Assembly: GCA_937901435.1 (NCBI GenBank)
Contig: CALGTJ010000300.1
Location: forward strand, 1 to 5,077
Length of the DNA: 5,077 nt
From: an uncultured Rhodobacter sp.
GTDB lineage: Bacteria > Pseudomonadota > Alphaproteobacteria > Rhodobacterales > Rhodobacteraceae
Reading direction: 5' to 3'
Position 1 is the first letter of the stretch, and the number at the start of each line of letters is the position of its first letter. Below are positions 1 through 5,077 of the stretch, in pieces. The notes beneath the pieces were generated by a model. The model did not search any database and was not told the origin of the DNA. It saw only the letters and a program-made list of their open reading frames with translations. Both the position numbers and the translations under genes were made by a program.

Positions 1-5
1 AGCCC

Positions 6-20
6 GGCGACGAAATCGCC
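6..20. repeat. Small GC-rich hairpin
   Basis: GGCGA (6-10) is the exact reverse complement of TCGCC (16-20), giving a 5-bp stem with a 5-base loop. It is not followed by a T run, so it is not a typical intrinsic terminator as seen here. A stem this short can occur by chance. Confidence 0.35.
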
Positions 21-41
21 AGAATAACGGGTCAGAGCATT

Positions 42-54
42 GTTCAGCCTGAAC
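42..54. promoter_or_regulatory. Candidate operator palindrome GTTCAG-C-CTGAAC
   Basis: This is a perfect palindrome with 6-base arms around one central base, 43 bases before the exporter start codon. The size and symmetry fit a site for a dimeric repressor or activator, and its place upstream of an exporter gene is where such a site would be expected. It is not the direct-repeat GTTC-N7-GTTC LexA box of alphaproteobacteria. Alternatively, since the pyrimidine-rich run TCTTTCTCTT follows, it could be a weak terminator of a gene lying to the left of the window. Confidence 0.35.
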
Positions 55-62
55 TCTTTCTC

Positions 63-78
63 TTGCGTTTGGCCGCAA
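63..78. repeat. 5-bp hairpin before the exporter start
   Basis: TTGCG (63-67) pairs with CGCAA (74-78) around a six-base loop. An overlapping alternative pairs TTTG (68-71) with CAAA (76-79). The two folds exclude each other, which would suit a switching leader but is also common by chance. Confidence 0.25.
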
Positions 79-97
79 AGCAATGCTGTGCTGAGAC

Positions 98-1438
98 ATG
101 CTGCAAATCCTGAGCAATAGGGACTATGCCAAACTGTTCACTGCGCAGGTCGTGGCGGTGCTTGGCACTGGCCTGCTGACCATCGCCCTTGGCTTGACCG
201 CTTTTGATCTGGCAGGGGATCAGGCGGGGCAGGTGTTGGGCCTCGCACTGACCGTCAAGATGCTAGCCTATGTGGGGCTGTCCCCGATTGTGACCGCGCT
301 TGTGGCGCGTATGGATCGCCGTCGCGTTCTTGTGTCGGCGGATCTGATCCGGATCGTGGCGGCGCTTTGCCTGCCCTTCGTGACTGCGCCTTGGCAGATC
401 TATCTGCTGATCTTCGTCCTGCAAGCGGCCTCTGCCACTTTCACCCCGACCTTTCAGGCGGTGATCCCCGATATCCTGCCCGATGAGGCTGATTACACCC
501 GCGCTTTGTCCCTGTCGCGGCTGGCCTATGATCTGGAAAGCCTTGTCAGCCCGGTTTTAGCCGGGCTTTTGCTGGGTCTGATGATGCCATCCAGCTTGTT
601 TCTGGGAACCGCTGTGGGCTTTGCCCTGTCGGCTTTGCTTGTTTGGCGCACGCTGATCCCCAATCCGGAACGCAGCGTTGATCAGCCGTTTTTGCAAAGG
701 CTGACCAAAGGAAGCAGGATCTACCTTGCGACGCCGCGACTGCGTGGATTATTGGCGTTGAACCTTACTGTTGCGGCTGTGGGCGCAGTTCCATTGGTTC
801 TGAGCGTCGTTGTTGCGCGCTCGGTCTATGCGGGGTCAGAGAGGGATATGGCAGTTTTGCTTGGCGCTTATGGCGCGGGGTCGATGTGTGCGGCCCTTGG
901 CCTGCCGCGCCTGCTGGACCGGATGAATAACCGCCCGGTTATGGTCACAGCAGGGGCGATTGCGGCGCTGTTGATGGTCGGTCTTGGTCTGTGGATCAAC
1001 CTGTCTGGCTGGCCGGACTGGTCTGTCACTCTGGTCCTTTGGGCGGTCCTTGGGGCCAGTCTGGCCGCAATTATGACGCCTTCGGGCCGCCTGCTGCGCC
1101 AATCTGCCCATCCCACGGACCGCGCGGCGCTGTTTGCTGCCCAATTCGCCCTCAGCCATGCCTGCTGGTTGATCACTTATCCCGCCGCAGGATTTCTAAG
1201 CAGTTCTGCCGGGCTGGCGATCACGATGATAACCTTGGGCGCGATTGGCGGCGTCGGAACCTTTGCCGCCATCGTCCTGTGGCCAAAAGACGACGCCGCC
1301 GCGATCGCCCATATCCACGCCGACCTGCCGCCGGATCATCCGCACCTAAAGGACGCAGTCCAAAGGCAGGACGGCTGGCAGCACAAGCACCCACTTATCA
1401 TAGACGACGAACACCGGGCGTGGCCGACAGCCGGGTGA
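98..1438 (+). CDS. MFS exporter (EntS/MFS_3-like) with histidine-rich C-terminal tail
   Basis: This is a predicted inner-membrane secondary transporter of the major facilitator superfamily, 446 residues, normal for a 12-helix member. Hydrophobic segments run from about residue 13 to 394, starting with L13-L38 and V46-A70. The loop after the second helix has the MFS basic motif (R71, D73, R74-R76), followed by the A81-D82-L83-I84-R85 stretch typical of the EntS/MFS_3 branch. A weaker copy of the motif (D274, R275, R279) begins the second half, as expected from the internal duplication. After the last helix comes a cytoplasmic tail with seven histidines between residues 405 and 439 (H405, H407, H414, H416, H429, H431, H439) plus several Asp/Glu, suggesting metal binding as in NreB-type nickel exporters. 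The cargo is not known; siderophores, drugs or divalent metals are possible. The ATG at 98 leaves a short cytoplasmic N-terminus as usual in this family, but no strong ribosome binding site precedes it. The gene is convergent with its right neighbour. Confidence 0.9.
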   Translation: MLQILSNRDYAKLFTAQVVAVLGTGLLTIALGLTAFDLAGDQAGQVLGLALTVKMLAYVGLSPIVTALVARMDRRRVLVSADLIRIVAALCLPFVTAPWQIYLLIFVLQAASATFTPTFQAVIPDILPDEADYTRALSLSRLAYDLESLVSPVLAGLLLGLMMPSSLFLGTAVGFALSALLVWRTLIPNPERSVDQPFLQRLTKGSRIYLATPRLRGLLALNLTVAAVGAVPLVLSVVVARSVYAGSERDMAVLLGAYGAGSMCAALGLPRLLDRMNNRPVMVTAGAIAALLMVGLGLWINLSGWPDWSVTLVLWAVLGASLAAIMTPSGRLLRQSAHPTDRAALFAAQFALSHACWLITYPAAGFLSSSAGLAITMITLGAIGGVGTFAAIVLWPKDDAAAIAHIHADLPPDHPHLKDAVQRQDGWQHKHPLIIDDEHRAWPTAG

Positions 1439-1505
1439 TTTACACGATCAAACCCTTTGGTTGAGCGGTCTTTGTCGATCCTTGCCACATTTCAGAGGGT
1501 GTTTT
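1439..1505. other. Convergent intergenic gap, no clear terminator
   Basis: These 67 bases separate two genes that end towards each other. The best hairpin is TCAAACC (1448-1454) with GGTTGA (1459-1464), with one bulged A and no T run after it. A run of six T lies at 1502-1507 on the plus strand, overlapping the stop codon of the leftward gene, but no solid stem precedes it. Termination may be Rho-dependent or use signals not recognisable by eye. Confidence 0.4.
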
Positions 1506-2930
1506 TTACTGCGAGGTTTCCGCCGGGGGCAGGACTTTGCCCGGATTGAGGATATTCGCCGGATCCAAAACATCTTTGATGGCGCGCATCAGATCCAGCG
1601 CCAGCGGGTCCTTGCGCCGCTCCATCGAGGGCAGTTTGTTCAGGCCGATCCCATGTTCGGCGGAAAAACTGCCACCAAGATCCAGTGCGATATCCTCGAC
1701 TTTCTGGATGATCGCGTCGTGTTGGTCGGGGTCTTGCGAGGTGGGAAAGGCGGTGTAATGCACATTGCCATCACCCAGATGGGCGCAGCATAGTTCGGTC
1801 GCGCCTTTGTCAACCTGCGCCAGCGCGACCGTCATGCGGGCCAAGAAAGCCTCGACCTTATCCGTGGGCAGGGAAATATCGGCGTTCACATGGGGCAGGC
1901 GCCCTAGTGCGACCTCGCCCGCGTCCTCGCGTCGTTTCCACATATCGCGGCGCTGCGCGTCTGATTTGGCGACGATGGCGTCGAGCACCAGACCCTCCTC
2001 CATCAGATCGGCGAGGGTCTGTTCCAGATGATCGACCACGGGAATGCTGCCGTCGTCCAAGGGTGTGGCATCGCGCGGGGCAATCGCGGCGACCTCGACC
2101 ATGATGTTGATGTCATAGCTTTGCGCAAAGGGCGGTTTGGCCCCCTCGATCATCGCCAGATGTGTGTCGATGTAACTGCGCGGCATGAATTCAAACGCCT
2201 CCACCCCGCCGCCTGTCGCGATCTGAAGACGGTTCAGCAGGGTCAGTGCCGCGCCCAGATCCGGCATGGCGACCATGGCGGTGGCATAGGCGGCGGGTTT
2301 GGGAAAGAGTTTCAGCACGGCCCCCGTGATCAGGCCCAAAGTGCCTTCGGCCCCGATGAACAGGTCGCGCAGGTCGTAGCCAGAGTTGTCCTTGTGCAGT
2401 TCTGTCATCATGTCCAGCACGCGGCCATCGGCCAGCACCACCTCGATCCCAAGGCACAAGCCACGGGTCGAGCCATAGCGCACCACGTTCGACCCGCCCG
2501 CATTTGTCGACAGCAACCCGCCGATCATCGCAGAGCCGCGCGCGCCCAGCGTCAGGGGAAAGACCAGATCCTGCGCGTCGCAGGCGTCATGCAGCTTGGA
2601 CAGGATCACGCCCGCCTCGACCACGGCGACCTTGGCCTCGGGACGGATCGCACGGATGGTGTTCATCCGATCGACAGAGATCATCAACGCGTCCTGTGCA
2701 TAGGTCCCGCCTGCCAGACTGGTGTTGCCACTGACGGGCACAACGGGCGTTCTGGTGTCATAGGCAAGCCGCATGATCTGGCTGACCTCGTCGGTGCAAG
2801 AGGGGCGCACCACGGCCAAAGGCACAGAGACATATTTTTTCGTCCAGTCAGAGCCAAATCCACCCATATCGGCCCCGGTCAGCACATTGCCTGCGCCTAC
2901 AATCTCTGCCAGCTTGTGTATCAAATCCAT
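1506..2930 (-). CDS. FAD-binding oxidoreductase, GlcD / D-2-hydroxyglutarate dehydrogenase / D-lactate dehydrogenase type
   Basis: This is a cytoplasmic flavoenzyme of the vanillyl-alcohol-oxidase (PCMH FAD-binding) family, 474 residues, usual for this group. Members oxidise a D-2-hydroxy acid to the 2-keto acid and pass electrons to ETF, cytochrome c or quinone. The N-terminal FAD domain (about 1-215) shows the pyrophosphate loop PVSGNTSLAGGT (65-76), a second FAD segment at 125-146 (with the STNAGG motif), and NSGYDLRDLFIGAEGTLG (182-199). The C-terminal FAD-oxidase domain carries the metal/substrate motif HLGDGNVH (H384, H391) and SAEHGIG (E425, H426), and ends in the family's DPANILNPGK (456-465). 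R334 in WKRRE fits the substrate-carboxylate arginine. Asn349 stands where D-2-hydroxyglutarate dehydrogenase has a lysine, so 2-hydroxyglutarate is not assured. The ATG at 2930 is preferred over a TTG at 2945, because GGGAGGA lies six bases upstream of the ATG. It is divergent from the large flavoenzyme gene. The family call is firm; the substrate is unknown. Confidence 0.92.
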   Translation of the reverse strand: MDLIHKLAEIVGAGNVLTGADMGGFGSDWTKKYVSVPLAVVRPSCTDEVSQIMRLAYDTRTPVVPVSGNTSLAGGTYAQDALMISVDRMNTIRAIRPEAKVAVVEAGVILSKLHDACDAQDLVFPLTLGARGSAMIGGLLSTNAGGSNVVRYGSTRGLCLGIEVVLADGRVLDMMTELHKDNSGYDLRDLFIGAEGTLGLITGAVLKLFPKPAAYATAMVAMPDLGAALTLLNRLQIATGGGVEAFEFMPRSYIDTHLAMIEGAKPPFAQSYDINIMVEVAAIAPRDATPLDDGSIPVVDHLEQTLADLMEEGLVLDAIVAKSDAQRRDMWKRREDAGEVALGRLPHVNADISLPTDKVEAFLARMTVALAQVDKGATELCCAHLGDGNVHYTAFPTSQDPDQHDAIIQKVEDIALDLGGSFSAEHGIGLNKLPSMERRKDPLALDLMRAIKDVLDPANILNPGKVLPPAETSQ

Positions 2931-2936
2931 TGCGCG

Positions 2937-2943
2937 TCCTCCC
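2937..2943 (-). promoter_or_regulatory. Ribosome binding site GGGAGGA of the FAD oxidase gene
   Basis: On the minus strand GGGAGGA stands six bases before the ATG at 2930, an almost ideal Shine-Dalgarno match and spacing. It overlaps the upstream in-frame TTG codon at 2945, which makes that codon an unlikely start. This decides the start of the leftward gene. Confidence 0.8.
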
Positions 2944-2990
2944 AAACTCTTGCCGATTTGATGGCGCGTTTCGGGGGGCAGAGCAAGCCG

Positions 2991-2997
2991 GGAAGGA
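2991..2997 (+). promoter_or_regulatory. Ribosome binding site GGAAGGA of the large flavoenzyme gene
   Basis: GGAAGGA lies five bases before the ATG at 3003. The same frame stays open 325 codons further upstream and has another ATG at 2961, but the protein family's N-terminus begins just after 3003 and only this ATG has a good ribosome binding site. This fixes the start at 3003. Confidence 0.8.
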
Positions 2998-3002
2998 AGC
3001 CC

Positions 3003-5039
3003 ATGTCAAACGATCCCCTGCTGCAACCCTATCAGCTCAAGCATCTGACGCTAAAGAACCGCATCATCTCTACCGCGCATGAGCCGAGCTATTCCGTGGA
3101 TGGCATGCCGCAAGAGCAATACCGGCTCTATCACCGCGAAAAGGCGCGCGGGGGCTGCGCGATGACGATGACGGCGGGGTCGGCGGTGGTCAGTGCGGAC
3201 AGTCCCGAGGCCTTTGGCAACCTGCACGCCTACCGCGATGAAATAGTTCCACATCTCGCCGCGCTGGCAGAGGATTGTCACGCAGAGGGCTGTGCGGTGA
3301 TGATCCAGCTGACCCATCTGGGCTGGCGCACCAATTGGAACAAGGGCGACTGGCTGCCGGTGGTGGCACCCTCCAGTCTGCGCGAACCAGCGCATCGCGC
3401 GTTCCCCAAAGAGATGGAGCAATGGGACATCGACCGGATCATTGGCGACTATGCCTCTGCGGCGCAAAGGATGCAGGCGGCGGGGCTGGATGGGATCGAG
3501 CTTGAGGCCTATGGGCATTTGATCGATGCTTTCTGGTCGCCCCATCAGAACCGCCGTGAGGATGCCTATGGCGGGTCTTTAGATAACCGTATGGCCTTTA
3601 CATGGGCGGTGATCGACGCGATCCGTGCTGTGGTCGGGCGTTATTTCATCGTCGGCATTCGCATGGTCGCGGATGAGCAGTTTGACAAGGGCATAGACCG
3701 CGCCACGGGCACAGAGATCGCCGGGCGCATCGCGCGCAGTGGCAAGTTTGATTTCATTAACCTGATCCGGGGGCGTGTGGCCACAGACGCCGAATTGACC
3801 AACGTGATCCCGGTGCAGGGCATGGCCAGCGCCCCGCATCTGGATTTCGCCGGAGAGATCAAGCAAGCGGTGAATTTCCCGGTGTTTCACGCCTCGAAGA
3901 TTTCTGATGTCGCCACGGCCCGCCATGCGATTGCCAGCGGCAAGCTGGATCTGGTCGGCATGACACGCGCCCATATCGCGGACCCGCATATCGTGCGTAA
4001 GACGCAAATGGGGCAAGAGGCGCGTATCCGGCCTTGTGTGGGCGCGACCTATTGTCTGGACCGGATTTATGAGGCCGGTGGGGCGCTGTGTATTCACAAC
4101 GCCGCGACGGGGCGAGAGGCAAAGATCCCGCATCAGATTGCGCGCTCTGACACGCCCCGGCGCGCAGTGATCGTCGGCGCTGGTCCTGCCGGACTAGAGG
4201 CCGCGCGCGTCGCAGCAGAGCGGGGGCATGCGGTGACCGTGTTTGAGGCGTCGGATCGTGCGGGTGGCCAGATCAACCTGCTGACCGCCAACCTGCGACG
4301 GCGAGAGATGGCCGGGATCATTGACTGGCGCTTGGCGGAACTGGACCATCTGGGCGTACAGATCACATATAACACCTATGCCGAGGCCCCTGACGTGCTG
4401 GCGCTGGACCCTGATATGGTGGTGATCGCCACTGGCGGTCTGCCGCAAGCCCCTGACATGGCAGGCGAAGATCTGACAGTCTCAAGCTGGGACATCCTGT
4501 CGGGCGCTGTGAAACCTGCGGCGCGTGTGCTGGTCTATGACGACAATGGCGGTCATCCGGGGATGAGTGCCGCCGAAGTCATTGCGCGCAGCTGGGTCGA
4601 GGTCGAGGTAATCTCGCCTGAACGCATGTTCGCGCCTGAAATGGGCGGGCTGAACCATGTGCCCTATATGCGCGCCTTTCAGGAAGCCGGGACGCGGATC
4701 ACCATCAACACCCGCGTGACGGGCGTGCGACGCGAAGGTAATGAACTGGTGGTCACGCTCGGTTCCGATTACGCCAAAGGCTATAGTGCAGAGCGGTGCG
4801 TGGATCAGATCGTCGTCGAACATGGCACCAGCGCAGTGGACGATCTATACCACGACCTAAAAGCGGGCAGTATGAACCTTGGAGAGGTGGATTACCCCGC
4901 CCTGTTGCAGGACGGAGAGATTTTTCCGCACCGCAACCCCGAGGGGACGTATCGCCTGTACCGGATCGGCGATGCGGTGGCGTCGCGCAATATCCATGCT
5001 GGGATTTATGATGCGATGCGGTTCGGGCTGCGCTGGTAA
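3003..5039 (+). CDS. FMN/iron-sulfur/FAD oxidoreductase, N-methyl amine demethylase-like (TMADH / DgcA / StcD family)
   Basis: This is a cytoplasmic three-part flavoenzyme of 678 residues, the usual size for the trimethylamine dehydrogenase / 2,4-dienoyl-CoA reductase family. Residues 5-335 form an Old Yellow Enzyme TIM barrel: NRIISTAHE (19-27), the EAYGH active-site stretch (168-172), the NRREDAYGGSLDNR motif after SPHQ, R220 as FMN contact, and TRAHIADPHIVRK near the FMN phosphate. Residues 345-363 hold the cluster motif: C345, C351 and C363 are present but the second cysteine position is Ala348. Residues 385-670 form the FAD/NAD(P)-like domain with G392-x-G394-xx-G397, ATGG (476-479) and a YDDNGGHPG loop (512-520), ending in RIGDAVASRNIHAGIYDA. 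The overall look matches dimethylglycine/N-methylproline demethylases better than dienoyl-CoA reductase (recalled, not searched). Glu27 replaces the cysteine that binds FMN covalently in trimethylamine dehydrogenase, so the FMN should be non-covalent. The likely role is oxidative demethylation of an N-methylated amino acid or betaine derivative, releasing formaldehyde; the substrate is unproven. No electron-transfer partner gene is in the window. Confidence 0.9.
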   Translation: MSNDPLLQPYQLKHLTLKNRIISTAHEPSYSVDGMPQEQYRLYHREKARGGCAMTMTAGSAVVSADSPEAFGNLHAYRDEIVPHLAALAEDCHAEGCAVMIQLTHLGWRTNWNKGDWLPVVAPSSLREPAHRAFPKEMEQWDIDRIIGDYASAAQRMQAAGLDGIELEAYGHLIDAFWSPHQNRREDAYGGSLDNRMAFTWAVIDAIRAVVGRYFIVGIRMVADEQFDKGIDRATGTEIAGRIARSGKFDFINLIRGRVATDAELTNVIPVQGMASAPHLDFAGEIKQAVNFPVFHASKISDVATARHAIASGKLDLVGMTRAHIADPHIVRKTQMGQEARIRPCVGATYCLDRIYEAGGALCIHNAATGREAKIPHQIARSDTPRRAVIVGAGPAGLEAARVAAERGHAVTVFEASDRAGGQINLLTANLRRREMAGIIDWRLAELDHLGVQITYNTYAEAPDVLALDPDMVVIATGGLPQAPDMAGEDLTVSSWDILSGAVKPAARVLVYDDNGGHPGMSAAEVIARSWVEVEVISPERMFAPEMGGLNHVPYMRAFQEAGTRITINTRVTGVRREGNELVVTLGSDYAKGYSAERCVDQIVVEHGTSAVDDLYHDLKAGSMNLGEVDYPALLQDGEIFPHRNPEGTYRLYRIGDAVASRNIHAGIYDAMRFGLRW

Positions 5040-5077
5040 GGTCAATTTTCCTTACAGCCTCGTCGGATCGATCTGCA
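5040..5077. other. Downstream end of window, nothing recognised
   Basis: These 38 bases after the last stop codon show no start codon with a ribosome binding site, no hairpin followed by a T run, and no repeat. Too little is present to tell whether another gene of the same operon follows. Confidence 0.4.

Larger units (their letters stand above)
36..87. repeat. 7-bp inverted repeat enclosing two smaller hairpins
   Basis: AGCATTG (36-42) is the exact reverse complement of CAATGCT (81-87). Between the arms lie a palindrome (42-54) and a hairpin (63-78), so a transcript could fold as a three-way junction ending about ten bases before the exporter start codon at 98. Broken pairing could lengthen the outer stem (31-33 with 95-97, 34-35 with 91-92). 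The pairing is seen directly; any role as a riboswitch-like leader or attenuator is inference. No known riboswitch consensus was recognised. Confidence 0.3.
1..97. other. Non-coding leader upstream of the exporter gene, rich in inverted repeats
   Basis: No credible gene is seen here. Plus-strand frames 1 and 2 stop early. Frame 3 is open from the window edge to a stop at 111-113, but it uses AGA and ATA codons unlike the neighbouring genes. Minus-strand frames are open to the edge but also have poor codon use. The stretch is less GC-rich than the genes. It contains four perfect inverted repeats: 6-10 with 16-20, 36-42 with 81-87, 42-47 with 49-54, and 63-67 with 74-78. This suggests a promoter/operator region or a structured leader of the exporter gene; the terminator of an upstream gene is also possible. 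No clear -35/-10 pair could be picked out. Confidence 0.5.
2931..3002. promoter_or_regulatory. 72-base divergent promoter region between two flavoenzyme genes
   Basis: The two oxidoreductase genes start outward from this gap, so each promoter must lie in it or reach into the opposite gene. By eye there is no strong sigma-70 pair. A weak match for the leftward gene is TTGCTC (complement of 2981-2986) with CATCAA 17 bases further on. A loose repeat CTTGC (2949-2953) with GCAAG (2983-2987) could be a regulator site but is short and widely spaced. The gap size argues for shared regulation. Confidence 0.4.

Noticed and set aside
1..60. A second leftward frame whose translation (NALTRYSGDFVAG) faintly resembles a stretch of BTAD regulator domains
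   Set aside because: The match is about a dozen residues from memory, its upstream part would overlap the exporter gene, and there is no start or domain context.
1..99. A leftward frame starting at an ATG at 99 (overlapping the exporter ATG) with AGGA eight bases upstream, open to the window edge
   Set aside because: The 33 visible codons use AGA twice, TTA and many A/T third positions, unlike the other genes, and the peptide is not recognised. A divergent gene starting here cannot be fully excluded because the window ends.
1448..1464. Hairpin between the two convergent genes as a terminator
   Set aside because: Six pairs with a bulge, AT-rich, and not followed by a T run on either strand.
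836..1464. Several 70-160 codon frames on both strands inside the exporter and flavoenzyme genes
   Set aside because: They are rich in Arg, Pro and His from out-of-frame GC-rich codons, lack ribosome binding sites and show no family features; they are shadows of the real genes.
2931..2945. TTG at 2945 as start of the FAD oxidase, adding five residues
   Set aside because: The TTG overlaps the GGGAGGA ribosome binding site that is well placed for the ATG at 2930, and the added residues are not part of the family fold.
2947..2987. CTTGC...GCAAG repeat in the divergent gap as a regulator site
   Set aside because: Only five bases per arm with about 30 bases between them, which is expected by chance in a gap of this size.
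2028..3002. A 325-codon upstream extension of the large flavoenzyme frame, giving an apparent 1003-residue protein
   Set aside because: The extension runs antisense through the well-supported FAD oxidase gene, resembles no protein family, and is not needed: the flavoenzyme N-terminus begins at 3003 behind a good ribosome binding site. A long open antisense frame is common in GC-rich genes.

Overview
The window looks like a piece of an alphaproteobacterial chromosome, most likely from the Rhodobacterales/Roseobacter group. This is inferred from the fairly high GC content, the codon use (GC-rich third positions, ATG starts with purine-rich ribosome binding sites) and the style of the three proteins. 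No rRNA, tRNA, transposase, integrase, CRISPR array or phage gene is visible, so this reads as ordinary chromosomal metabolic DNA. Nothing here establishes a new multi-gene system.

Layout. Bases 1-97 hold no convincing gene but carry four small inverted repeats, directly upstream of a rightward gene for a 446-residue major facilitator superfamily exporter (98-1438) with an unusual histidine-rich C-terminal tail. A 67-base convergent gap follows. Next comes a leftward gene (2930 down to 1506) for a 474-residue FAD-dependent oxidoreductase of the GlcD / D-2-hydroxyglutarate dehydrogenase / D-lactate dehydrogenase type. A 72-base divergent gap (2931-3002), with a ribosome binding site at each end, separates it from a rightward gene (3003-5039). 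That gene encodes a 678-residue FMN / iron-sulfur / FAD oxidoreductase of the trimethylamine dehydrogenase - dienoyl-CoA reductase family, most like the N-methyl amine demethylases (dimethylglycine or N-methylproline type). The last 38 bases show nothing.

How they may work together. The two flavoenzymes start back to back from a very short shared region, so co-regulation is plausible. One possibility is a small catabolic module in which one enzyme removes an N-methyl group (or oxidises a related substrate) and the other oxidises a D-2-hydroxy acid, both feeding electrons to the respiratory chain. That link is inference from position only. The exporter points towards the oxidase gene and need not belong to the same pathway; its His-rich tail hints at metal binding. 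The most useful points for a second look are a replaced cysteine in the iron-sulfur motif of the large flavoenzyme, its non-standard active-site residues, the His tail of the exporter, and the nested inverted repeats upstream of the exporter.
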